Assembly (NCBI GenBank): GCA_001179505.1
Contig: CDMY01000688.1
Span: 118,002-182,001 of the forward strand
Reading direction: 5' to 3'
DNA: 64,000 bases
Source: Vitrella brassicaformis
Taxonomy: Eukaryota > Sar > Vitrellaceae
The notes under the pieces were generated by a model. That model had not been told where the DNA came from, made no database searches, and saw nothing but the letters and a program-made list of their open reading frames with translations. Positions 54,196 through 64,000 of the stretch are shown here, in pieces; position 1 is the first letter of the stretch, and every line of letters starts with the position of its first letter. Position numbers and translations under genes: made by a program.

Positions 54196-54475
54196 GTCGA
54201 CGAGAGGGAGGAGAGTGCAGATGACACGGACGATGCCCGTGGTGCGAGGGGACGCTGCACGATATGGCTCGCATTCACGTCCAGCATGATCTCATCCCGT
54301 AGGCATGCACACACGAGTACAACAAGGAAGCACCCCCTGATTTGTTTGTGTGCTGGTTTCAGGACTGAGTGAGGTTTTTGTGTTTCTGGCTATGCATCGG
54401 CTGATTGACGTGATCGTCACATCAGCTGGTGGAGTGGAGGAGGAGTTCATCAAGTGCATGGCCCCCACATTCATC
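54196..54475 (+). pseudogene. Deoxyhypusine synthase fragment
   Basis: Exons 54196-54298 and 54363-54475 read CTIWLAFTSSMISSR, then LSEVFVFLAMHRLIDVIVTS and AGGVEEEFIKCMAPTFIG. This corresponds to the deoxyhypusine synthase segment around the TSN motif and VDVIVTTAGGxEEDxIKCLAPT, part of the NAD-binding core of the enzyme that modifies eIF5A. Only about 65 residues are present. The frame is closed by TGA upstream (about 54193), and no later exon (active-site Lys region) is found before the 18S fragment at 54852. Confidence 0.7.
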
Positions 54476-54851
54476 GGTCAGACAGATCTATGACGACCAC
54501 ACATACACACACAGCCAGCCAGCCAGCACATTGTCTGTGTCTGTCTGTCTCTCTGCACTCACTGCGCAGACGAACACACACACGAGCCACCAGCAAGCCG
54601 TCTACATTCGTGGTGCATTTTTGTGTGTGTGTGTAGGTATGCGTGGTGTGAGGTGCATGTTTCCGGTGACCTTTTCTATGCTGAGAGTGAGTCGCTGCCC
54701 TGTGATAGCACCGTACGGTGTGGTAGAGAGTACGCTGTGACATTTGTCTATCGAGAACATTGGTATGTCTGTCCATTCCCCGTAGCTACGTCGTTACCCC
54801 GAAAGAGAACGCACGGCCCCCACGGAAACATGTGCACGCATGCCCTTCCAT
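54476..54851. other. Spacer with no supported gene
   Basis: CA and CTGT tracts (54500-54550), then an open stretch at 54640-54840 (HVSGDLFYAESESLPCDSTV) that I do not recognise and that does not continue deoxyhypusine synthase. Confidence 0.35.
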
Positions 54852-54950
54852 GAAGTCAGGCCTTGACGCATGTATTAGCTCTCGAATTAGGACAGTTAGC
54901 CATATAGGATGACCATCAAATAAACTATAACTGTTTTAATGAGTCCACAG
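54852..54950 (-). pseudogene. 18S rRNA fragment (5' domain)
   Basis: The minus strand reads cattaaaacagttatagttt, atttgatggtcatcc, ggctaactgtcctaattc, gagagctaatacatgcgtca and aggcctgacttc. This is the conserved 18S segment (about positions 80-180) usually reading ...CTCATTAAAACAGTTATAG... to ...GCTAATACATGC..., with substitutions such as TTCGAGAG for TTCTAGAG and CTGTCC for CTGTGG. About 100 bp long, isolated from any other rRNA sequence. Confidence 0.85.
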
Positions 54951-55017
54951 CCACAGAACGAAAAAGATGAGCAATGGTCAGCAACATGGCCGATCCAGCA
55001 CGAGGCACATCTGACCG

Positions 55018-57258
55018 TTACTGGGTGCCCGCTATAATCGCTTCTGTCTGATCCAGCACGTGATCCAGCACGTGATCCAGCACGTGATCCAGCACGTGAT
55101 CCAGCGACGCACTCAAGAACTCGGAAGGGCACGTCCGCTCGAGCGATACACCGAACAGCAGCTTCTGGTCGGCATCAGATGGAACGATCCACTTGATTCT
55201 TGTGCCCTCCTCGACCACCATCTCGGTGGGCTCCTCCGTCTCCCCAGCCCTCCCTCTCAGCCACACGCACTTCATCTCCAGTTGCCCGCTGGAGAGTGAT
55301 GCGCTGCTGCCAGGCGAGGATGCGTCAGGGAAGGGATTGCCGACATCAGAGGTGTCGAATTGGATGGCCGGATGCGTCCCCGGCTCTGTTGTTGGTCGCT
55401 TCGGCCCGCGACGGCACTGATAGGCCCACAGGTCGGCCACCTTGCCGTCCTCGATCACCAGGATGAAGAAGTCGTATCGATGGAAGGAATTTTGCGAAGG
55501 CTGCAACAGGAAGGCTGCGGTGCCCTTCTGCAGAGAAGGAGAGCTCTCCAGTTCGTAAGGGAGCCAATCTTGCAGCCAGTTGGCGATATCGTCGGTCGTC
55601 TTCCACCGACCGCTGACAATGTGTCCTCCAAACTGGCACCCCTCGATGACCTGACACAACACGGACACAGAAACATCGATGAATCAATGTATGTATCGCG
55701 ACCGACAACTAGCTAGCCAGCCAGGTGTGTGATGTGCTTACAGGAAGCGGCAAGAGCTTTGCAAGTTTGGCCGGGATAGGTGGAATGCGCCTAAATGCTC
55801 CGTCCCGTTCCGCCTTCACACGCAGGTCGCTCTGTAGCATGCGGAGAAGAACTGCCGCCGCACAGGGCCCCTCCCACTGGTATCCTGACTCGTCCGTCGA
55901 CGTAGCGAGTTTCTCCAGGTTCTTGGAGACGCCACAGAGACCGGAGAAGAACCGCTCGCCGAAAATCTTCATGAGGTCGGAAGCCAGCCGGTCGCACACA
56001 CCGGCGAGATAGCAGGGGGGCCACACATACATCTCGTCGCCCCCCTCCTCGAAGACATCCAACAACACGGACCATCTGCCGATGTCGGCGGGCTGTGTGG
56101 CGCCAGGGAACCTGCCATCCATGGCTGTCGTGATAAAGCGGCCAATAGTTTCTTGACTTCTGGCGGCGACATGTCTGTGAGGGGGTTCAGGACGTCGCCC
56201 GCCATTCTATCGCGACTACGGTAGCGGGTGATCCACAGCAGTGCAGGCGAGCGTCCAACCCAACACACCTCAGCCGGAGTGGCTCGATAGCGGACGTCGG
56301 AGATCACCTCGTCGAGATCGGCCTGTTCGATGAGCGGCAACTGCGGCATTAAGACGTGCCGGTTGCTTCTGGAATTCAGGAACTGCTTGATCTCCTGCGC
56401 GATTGTGGGGACGTGGCTGGAGAAGGCGAAATACCGCCGCCGGCGCGTGAGGAAGTGCTCTCTGAGATACCGGCCCAGCTGGGCCTCCATTGCCGTCCAC
56501 TCTGGCCCGCCCTGCCGAGTGACGACCGCGTTGAGCTCATCTATGAGCAGCACCAGAGGGTTGTTGCCCAGCCACTCATCGATCACCTCCTCGTCGACAG
56601 ACACATGCTTGATCCAGTTCCAGAAACGCAGCGTGTCAACGTCCACATTTGCCGCCCGTGCCACCCGCTCTCGCGTCTCGTTGGTCGCCGCTTTCCACGC
56701 CAGCCGCAGAAGCAACGACTCCACCAATGATTGCTTGGGTAATTCGCCGTCCTTCGGAAATGAGTAGGCTGATTCATCATTGAACGAGACGAAGATGGCA
56801 GGCCTCCCCTCGCTGTACAGCTTTCTACCGAGCTCCACGAGAAACCGAGTCTTGCCCCCGCGAGAGAAGCGCGTGAATGTCATGGGTGGTATACGATCGC
56901 CGCCGAAATCGTCTTCGGCTTGCTCGTACTTGGGCAGCAGCATTGAATAGGCGCGATCGAGATACTTGCCGCCAATGAATGTCGCAGGACTTATGGTCAC
57001 GTTCACCTCGGGCGGCGGCGGCGGCAGGTCAGCAATGGGCACGAGGCTACCCACTGTGAGCTTGACAACGCGTTCTGCAGACGAAGCACCGACACGCCAC
57101 ACACGCGACATGAACATTCGCGCATCTACAGGTGCCTGCCCACGTGTGTGTGTGTGTGTGAATGTGCGCCCACCCTCCGGAGCCGCTTTGCCGGCTTCCT
57201 CCAACGTTCCGCCGACCCTGTCAGACTCTGTTGACGACCACCTGACAAACACACACAC

Positions 57259-57293
<35 letters not shown>

Positions 57294-57746
57294 GGGGCCA
57301 TGATTCATGTGCCTGTCGGTGTGTGCACAGTATCTGGGTATCTATCTGTCTATCAGTGCATGGCATGCAATGCACCTGGCTGCCCCAGCCGCCCGCCGTC
57401 TTCTGATGGGAGAGGCCAGCGACAGCGGTGTGGAGGGATAGCCCACCTGAGTGAACACACACACACGTCCGCAAAGCCCTCACTACATTCCCTCACTGTC
57501 CAGCCACCCACCCACCCAGCGCACCTGAGGGTGATGGGCATCAACACGATGGTTTCGACGCCCTGACATCGTTCCGACGAAGGCAGCCTCCCCCGTAGCT
57601 CTCCCGTATCGTGCATTGTGTGCGCGCACGCGCATCCCGTCGAGCTGAGGGACCATCATCTGGCTGTGTGGCGATGCGGCACCGGTCACATCGATGCACG
57701 ACGAGAGGGCGAGGACGACACCGACGAGCTGGGACGGGAGAGCCAT
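55018..57746 (-). CDS. Signal peptide + P-loop NTPase + PD-(D/E)XK-like domain (RHS/Crinkler-type), frameshifted
   Basis: Exons 57525-57746, 57376-57446, 57174-57241, 55742-57125 and 55018-55649 join in phase. The ATG at 57746 opens a signal peptide (MALPSQLVGVVLALSSC). Exon 4 holds the NTPase: ATFIGGKYLDRAYSMLLPKY, Walker A TRFSRGGKTRFLVELGRK, Walker B NPLVLLIDELNAV, then sensor-like YFAFSSHVPTIAQE. Near 56147 the frame shifts by one base (EVKKLLAAL against the continuing frame IGRFITTAMDGRFPG), after which the domain continues. The last exon reads AAFLLQPSQNSFHRYDFFIL and VIEDGKVADLWAYQCRRGPK, a D...E.xK...Q pattern like the nuclease domains of RHS and Crinkler proteins. It ends in an in-frame DHVL repeat. 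The shift means the gene is either decaying or mis-sequenced. Confidence 0.65.
55056..55106. repeat. In-frame 12-bp minisatellite, about four units
   Basis: The unit gtgatccagcac is repeated about four times and encodes DHVL repeats near the C-terminus of the NTPase/nuclease-like protein. Because the unit is a multiple of three, copy number can change without breaking the frame. Confidence 0.9.
57240..57296. repeat. CA plus (CAGA)n microsatellite in intron
   Basis: acacacacacac followed by about eight cagacaga units, within the intron between exons 2 and 3 of the NTPase gene. It is typical of introns in this window. Confidence 0.8.
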
Positions 57747-59405
57747 TAAATGAGCGTGTGTGTGCAGGCCAGTAGCTACAGTGATGCAGAGCAGAAAGCT
57801 GTACAGCGAGAGCGCCGCGACGACGGATGAGACACGACCACAGATACGCTGGACAGATCGACGGACTAGACGAATGAACGGGCAGGGAAAGAGAGAGCGG
57901 GTCGGTCGGTTATGGGTGCCAGGGAGATCTGCGAGCTGTCAAGGCGGTTTTCTGGGTTTCGAAACCCTGCAGGTTTTGGGATGCAACCGACTCGGGTACA
58001 TGTGCATGTACGCATACGTGTGTGCATCCTGCCCGTGCACGGCGAGTGCACCGCGGTAGAGACACACTGTGCATGGCATGGCATGGCATGGCATGGCATG
58101 CAACACCTCCTTGTTCACTCACTCAAAGCACATGCATGCCATGCGCTCTCTATCTACCAGCTTGCTTATTCAGCTAATTCACAACAAAGCATGCATATAA
58201 TACACTACAATACACTACAATACAGTGTGAACACACCAACAGCAAAAGGGCTGACTGGTGTCTGTCGGTCTGTCTGTCGGTCTGTCGGTCTGCTTGGCCT
58301 CACTCTATGACGGCCCCTTGTTCACAACAACAACAGTGTGTGTAGGCTGGATGGGGATAGCTAGATAGGTGGATGACAAACACACCCTTCTATCACACAA
58401 ACCTTGCCCAAGCCACACCTCACTTGAGAGTGGTCAGCCGGGCGCAGGTAAGGGCTTCAGACGAATGCATCTGTCGCACACGTCGGAAAACATTACCAGC
58501 GCCCAGCTGACCACACACCCAAGAGAGCAAGCAGCGCCCAATATACTGAGACCGACCGGTGTGGACAAAAGGTAGGACAACACAGATCACATCCACTGGC
58601 ACCCAATAAGCACATCAAGACAGCTAGCTGCCGTTCCCTGTCATTTCTCGGCTAGTCCTGGTGTGTGGTATGCTGCACAGCCGCAACGCTTGTCGACGGA
58701 TGCATTCGTCGCACCGTCGCTGTGCGTTGGAGCTGTCCATCGCACCACACATCGAACCAGGCCAGGGCAATCTCGAGATGTGTGGTGAACATATCACATG
58801 ACATGCACGACACCGTGATGAACAGACAGGACGTCTCTCAAGACGCCGCGCTCGCTCCGCCCTCCAAAGGTGTGGTCTGTCGGGGACGTGCAAGCGGCTT
58901 CCCACGGGTGCAATCAGCGCACCTGCCGAAACAACTTGCACATCGCCAGCAAACCACATCTTTCGAGAGCAACAACAGATCCATTCATTGTATGAGTGTT
59001 TCTTCCTTGGCGCGCTGCCTCGCTGTTGCAAAAAGGTACACAACAGTCAGTCAGTCAGTCAGGAGCAGACGGACGGCGACACGCACGGAGGAGACGTATA
59101 TATGTACAGGGTACTATCAACAGGCGATCGACAGGGTGGCTAGTTTACAGACGGGATGGACGGCACGGCACCGCACGCAGACAAAAAGAGGGAGGCAGGG
59201 AGCACCGTTGCAGTCAGTCACACCCGCACAAAAAGACAGACAGACAGACAGACAGGAGAGAGAACAGTGCAAACAAAACTGACCCATCCCTCCCATCCAC
59301 CGACGCACACAACACACAACACACGCACATACACACATTACACTTGCATCCCCTGACTGACTGTCCGTATGAGCGATAGACACCGTGTGTGGATCCATCC
59401 ATCCA
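57747..59405. other. Gene-free region
   Basis: Contains the second copy of the promoter repeat (57808-57980), a GGCAT run (58075-58100), ACACTACAAT repeats (58201-58225), GGTCTGTC repeats (58263-58292) and CAGA tracts (59233-59252). No coding sequence is supported. Confidence 0.55.
57808..57980. repeat. ~170-bp promoter-region repeat, second copy
   Basis: Partner of 52215-52392, including the GGGTTTCGAAACCC palindrome at 57954-57967. It starts about 60 bp upstream of the NTPase gene's ATG. Confidence 0.85.
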
Positions 59406-60539
59406 TCAGCCCTGTGTGGCCGGCATTGCTACGTGCATGAGGGGCACACCGACGCCGCTCTCGTCTCGCTGGCCGTGGTCGTGGTTGTGTGTCTGGTGGC
59501 CACCCACCTCAACCTCGGCCTTCATCGGTGCTGCACACACACAACAGACAGAGCATATGTATGAAGACGCTCTACCCTCTCCCTCGCCCCATAGCTATGG
59601 CATATATATACCCAGGTGCGAGAGGATGATGGACCAGCAGAACGACACGCCCGCCACCCAGGCAATCCTGAACTGTGGCGGTATGACGGCGAAGGTCATG
59701 ATGTGACCGGGCGTCCACAGCATCCAGTAGTGGGGCAGCACCGAGGCGGCCTCTCCCCTGTACTCATAGAGGCCCTCCAGAGGCCGCTTGCCGTTCAGCA
59801 CCGCCTTGAAGACGTAATACACGGGGAAGTAACTCAGCGGCGTGTGCACAAACAGCTCACACAACACCTGCAGACACACGTAGACACCCATGAAGGCCTT
59901 CGTGCACATTACACTGTGTGTGCGAGTTGCCCTCATATATCCCTACCGTACTTACCTTCCTGGTGACCACGACAAGGCTGCATCCGGTGCCAAGGAAGCG
60001 AGGGAACACCACGTTGTACCAGAAGTGCTGGGCACACCCCTGCAGTGCACGCAATACAACAACACAACACATACACACACAGTGGCATAAATGACACATC
60101 AGTCGTGTCAGTCAGTCATCGCTGCACTAGCTAAATGGCCGTCCTTCATGTGGCTTGTCGGCCTCTCTCACCGTGTACGCTGCGCCAAAGAGGGCGAATT
60201 TGGCGTTGCGCGCCACATCCAGCGACTCACAGCCCTCCACATTCCGCTGAGTGATCACGTCGCTCGCACTCGCCTGCACACGCCATACGTACAGATGCGC
60301 CATGCATGGATTCGGTGAAAGGACCGGCAGTTTGTTTGTGTCTGTCTGTGTCGACCAACACACCTTTATGCCACATGTTGCGAAGGCCATCAAGTAGGGC
60401 CAGTCGTCATACTTGGCCTTGTACCTGCACACATTCACAGACGGACACAGACAATTGATATCCTCTTGCGTGAGCGCACAGAAGTCCATTCGTTTTGTTC
60501 TCGCACTCACCATTGGAAGAAGCGCCTGAACACCTTCAT
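59406..60539 (-). CDS. Mpv17/PMP22 family membrane protein
   Basis: Minus-strand exons starting MKVFRRFFQW (ATG 60539), then YKAKYDDWPYLMAFATCGIK, then SASDVITQRNVEG, with two further exons carrying QHFWYNVVFPRFLG and ELFVHTPLSYFPVYYVFKAV. YWMLWTPGHIMTFAVIPPQF followed by RIAWVAGVSFCWSIILSHL is the family signature (W-x-P...N/T-F...VPPQ-x-R...W...Y/I-L-S). A short His-rich tail (GHQTHNHDHGQ) ends at 59406. Members are four-helix channel-like proteins of mitochondrial or peroxisomal inner membranes, involved in membrane homeostasis. The organelle cannot be told from the sequence. Confidence 0.82.
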
Positions 60540-60822
60540 CGCGGCTTTGCTTGCACGTCTACCACTGGAGGCCGAGGGAAGCTGCCCGGCTTCGTCTCTC
60601 TTCTCCTCCTCGTGCGAGCTGCTGCGGCGGCGCGAGCTAAGCCGCGGAAAGGGCGGAGTCGAAACGGCTGTGCTTTGCTGTAACCCGTCGTCTCAGCGAG
60701 TCACAAGATCTCACTCTTCACTGCTGAATTGGTGAATTGCCTCTATCTCGTCAATCAATCAGTCCATCAGTGACTGACAGTCGACTGACAGCACTTATTG
60801 GCACTGCACGACTTAGTCCACG

Positions 60823-62732
60823 ATGTCGCAGTTCCGCGAGACGTTCACCAAGGAGGAGAAGAAGGACCCGCTGCTCGACTACGATGACAGCGCCTTCCTC
60901 TACTTCGCCGGCTCCTTGCTGCTGTGTGTGCTCATCCCGTGGACCTACTGCTTCGTCAGCGCTTTGCTCTTTCCCTACAACTCTGTCGCTGCACGCGAGT
61001 TCCCTGTCAAGTCGCGGAGTGGGAGTGTGTATCGCTACTGCCAGTGCTCCTTCGACGTCACACGAGTGGAGAATGCCAAGAAGGTACGTACGTACGTACG
61101 TACGTGAGGGTGGAAAGGAAGTGTGGGTGAAGGAAGTGCCCCTGATGTGATTGATGGTGGGCTGGCTGGCTGATGAGTGGGGAATGTTTGTTTGTTTGTT
61201 TCTGTCTGTCTGTCTGTCCGTCGTGACATAACGGTGTCATCAGCGAGCTGCGAGTTGGAAGAACCGCCTGACTGTCAGCTTCGTCCTCCAGCTCATTGCA
61301 CTCATAGGGTGAGTGCGCAGACAGACAGACGACAACAAACAGCGGCCGGCCGGCCGATCCCGCGCAATGCAATGCAATTGCGTGTGTGGTGTGTGTTGTG
61401 TTGGCATGGCAGGTTGTGGTACTCGTTCTACCTGTTGAGTCAGCAGCTGAGTGGGGAGAAGGAAATACAGGCCTTCGACCCCTACGCAATACTAGAAATA
61501 TCTATGGGTCAGTTCGTGGGGGGACCACTCAATGACACACACACACACACCACACACCACACACACCACACACACCACACACACTCTCCTCTCTCTGTGT
61601 GTTGTGCCGACCCACAGGTGCGTCCGACCGTGAGATCAAGAAGGCGTATCGGTTCATGTCGCTCAAGTACCACCCCGACAAGAACCCCAATGATCCTCTG
61701 GCCGCATCAAAGTTCCTGCTCATTTCCAAAGCATACCAGGCGCTCACTGACGAAGTGAGTGAAGTGACCGACACACACACACACACACACACACACACAA
61801 GGACGGACTGCTGAAAGCAGAGGCAGGATGTGTGTGTGTGCGCGCGTGTCTGTGTGTGTGGTCAGGTGGCGAAGATGAATTGGGAGAAGTACGGCAACCC
61901 CGACGGGCCGGGCACCATGAAGGTCGGGATCGGACTGCCGAGGTCAGCACACACACACAGACAGCCACGACACGCACACAGACAGCCACGACAGACAGAC
62001 AGACAGACAGAGAGACAGAGAGGGCTCCGACGTGCCCGCCGTTTTGTCTGTCTGTCTGTCGTTCTATCAGGTTTCTGTTGGAGGAGGATCAGCACTTGTT
62101 GATCCTGTGCACCTTCTTCATCTTCCTCCTCTTCTTCGTCCCCCTCACTTTCATCTGCTACTACCAGAGACAAAAGAAATACGCTCGTACGGACGTCGGG
62201 CGTGGCATTCTTACAAACATCAACCACAACAGACGCGCACAACAGACGCGCACACACACTGTGCACTGTGTGTGTGTGGTTGTCTTTGATGGTGTGTGCT
62301 CACCAGCCACTGGTGTGCAGGTCGACACGCTCCACTTTCTCTCCTACTACCTGACCGACGGCACCCGCGTCAAGAACGCACCCGAGTTCGTCGCGGCCTC
62401 TGCCGAATCGAGAGAGCTGCAACTCAGGTGCGGTGCGCGTGTGCTTTCACCCAGTGGACGGACACATGCATATGTCACATCTCTGTGTCTGTCGTTGCCT
62501 GCAGGCCGACTGACAACGAGGAGATGGCTGTGGTGATCCGTGAGGTGGTGGAGCCCAAGAAGCGGCAGTTCACGCAGCCCATTATAGTGCGGAACTACTT
62601 CCTCATTCTGGCACACATGCAGCGACTGCACGACAAACTGTCACCCTCCCTGCAGGTGGGGAACCACCACACACACACACATACACACACACACACACAC
62701 ACGACGCGCAACACGCAATGACCTACCATCGA

Positions 62733-62770
<38 letters not shown>

Positions 62771-64000
62771 TGCAGAGTGACTTGAATGCGCTGTTGTCGG
62801 CGTCTCTGAAGATCACGCAGTCGATGATCGAGATAGCGCAGCTGAGGGAGTGGATCCTCACCGCGCAGTCCATGGTGGAGTTCAGAAGGGGAATGGTCCA
62901 GGCGCTCGACGTCAAGAGCAGCAGCCTACTACAAATACCCCACTTCGACGAGGAACTGCTCAAACACTGTCACAAAGGTCGGTCGAGAGTGGGTCGGTGG
63001 CTGTCGGGTGTGTGTATGAGTCTGTGAGTCTGTGTGTGTGTGTGTGATGTGTGTGGTTTAGGGAAGAATGCGGTGCGGGATTTGACCGAGTTCATATCTC
63101 AGACGCCGGAAGAGCGGAAAGGCCTCTCCAAGATGAACCCACAACAACTCGTACACTACACACACAAGTCCATTGATTGCCTCTGTGCCTGCCCTGCCCT
63201 GCACTGTTGTGGTGTGCTGTGTGTATTGTGTCGTGTGTGGTGGTGGTGGTTGGCGGGTCAGGCTGACGTGCAGGCCTTCTGCTCCCACGTGTCCGATATG
63301 GAGCTCTCGGCAGCGATATGTGTCCAGGACGAGGTATATCAGTCTGTCTGTCTGTCAACATACACACGACCGATGCGTCACAGAGGGCGGCCACACTCCT
63401 GCCTCTCTCTGTGTGTCTGTGTCTGTGTCTGTGTGTGCAGGAGGAGATCGTTGAGGGTGATGTGGCCACTGTGACGGTCAAACTAGTCCGGAAGAACCTC
63501 CTGGCAACCCTCTGCACACACCATTCACAGCACAGCCACCATGCCCTGTGTGTACCGATTTGATTGGATGGTCCGTCCGTCTGTGTGTGTGTGTGTGTGT
63601 GTGTGTGTAGGATGGGGAGGCGATGGGTCCGGTGCACGCGCCGTTCTTCCCAGACACCAAGTTTGAGGAGTGGTGGATATTCCTCACAGACAAAGCTAGT
63701 GGTCCGTCCGTCCGTCAGCTGATCCATCCGTCCATCCACCACCCACCCCACCCACAACACTGACGCCATCCCATCCGGATCGTCTGTGTCTTGATGTCAT
63801 GTGTGTGTGCAGGTGGCTTGATAGCTCAGGCCCGAAGCCGCTCGCCGGAGAAGTACGTTGAGGAGCAGCTGCAGTTCCAGGTGCCAACCAAGCAGGGCAG
63901 CGGCAAGATGGTCCTGCTCGTCACGGCCATGTGCGACAGCTACTCGGGAATCGACAGAACCACCGAAGTCGAATACAAGGGTGGGTGGGTGGGTGGGTGG
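60823..64000 (+). CDS. SEC63: Sec63, ER translocation J-domain protein (3' end beyond window)
   Basis: The ATG at 60823 gives [20 protein letters not shown], then two membrane segments ([18 protein letters not shown] and, after an intron, [20 protein letters not shown]). [20 protein letters not shown] leads into the J-domain with the HPD motif ([16 protein letters not shown], about 61670). A third membrane helix follows ([20 protein letters not shown]). The Brl region then begins ([20 protein letters not shown]), and the domain continues through [19 protein letters not shown] to [20 protein letters not shown] near the window end. Topology and domain order are as in yeast/human Sec63, which recruits BiP to the Sec61 channel. 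Introns are short and full of GT/CA repeats. The frame is still open at the last donor, about 63980. Confidence 0.9.

Noticed and set aside
58420-59100. Possible gene from open frames on both strands (e.g. 58624-59043)
   Set aside because: No motifs, no splice chain, and composition like the surrounding spacer.

Overview
The window is eukaryotic nuclear DNA: GC-rich, with multi-exon genes on both strands, short (about 55-100 bp) spliceosomal introns that are often simple CA/GT or CTGT repeats, and little space between genes. Several features point to an alveolate: TTTAGGG-like motifs near gene starts, a plasmepsin V/ASP5-type membrane aspartyl protease, an inner-arm axonemal dynein heavy chain, a possible signal-plus-transit leader, and an 18S rRNA fragment. 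My best guess is a chromerid alga of the Vitrella type. That is an inference and has not been tested by any search.

Layout. 1-600 (-): 3' part of an unrecognised gene. 948-3203 (+): unrecognised five-exon gene. 3362-5280 (-): UDP-glycosyltransferase resembling sterol glucosyltransferases. 5558-7041 (+): protein with a small conserved head and a disordered tail. 7.0-9.8 kb: gene-free, full of microsatellites. 9808-11363 (-): transmembrane thioredoxin/PDI. 11.66-12.55 kb (-): decayed copy of the 16.1-17.25 kb locus. 13339-15714 (-): aspartyl protease. 16115-17252 (+): two small genes, intact counterparts of the decayed copy. 17672-21906 (-): large unrecognised protein with a duplicated module. 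22097-23287 (+): HU/CCDC81-like protein. 23.3-31.4 kb (+): axonemal dynein heavy chain of the DNAH3/7/12 class, which stops in AAA3. 31.4-35.39 kb (+): eIF4G-like gene. 36-44.3 kb: a mosaic of dispersed repeats, gene fragments and one partly intact unknown gene. 46263-52172 (-): gene with a UBA-like N-terminus and a long Gln/Pro/Ala-rich tail. 52.4-54.3 kb: damaged gene(s) and a deoxyhypusine synthase fragment. 54.85 kb: 18S rRNA fragment. 55018-57746 (-): secreted-type P-loop NTPase joined to a PD-(D/E)XK-like domain (RHS/Crinkler architecture). 59406-60539 (-): Mpv17/PMP22 protein. 60823-end (+): Sec63.

Secretory-pathway functions recur (Sec63, thioredoxin protein, aspartyl protease, glycosyltransferase), but the genes form no operon or obvious cluster. 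The most unusual part is 31-46 kb. There the dynein reading frame runs directly into eIF4G. The eIF4G 3' end has been replaced by a copy of exons from the 46-52 kb gene. Five near-identical intron-like elements and several other shared modules are scattered between these genes. Gene ends and exon edges were set by eye from GT-AG sites and phase, so individual boundaries may be off by a few bases, and several joins are marked unresolved.
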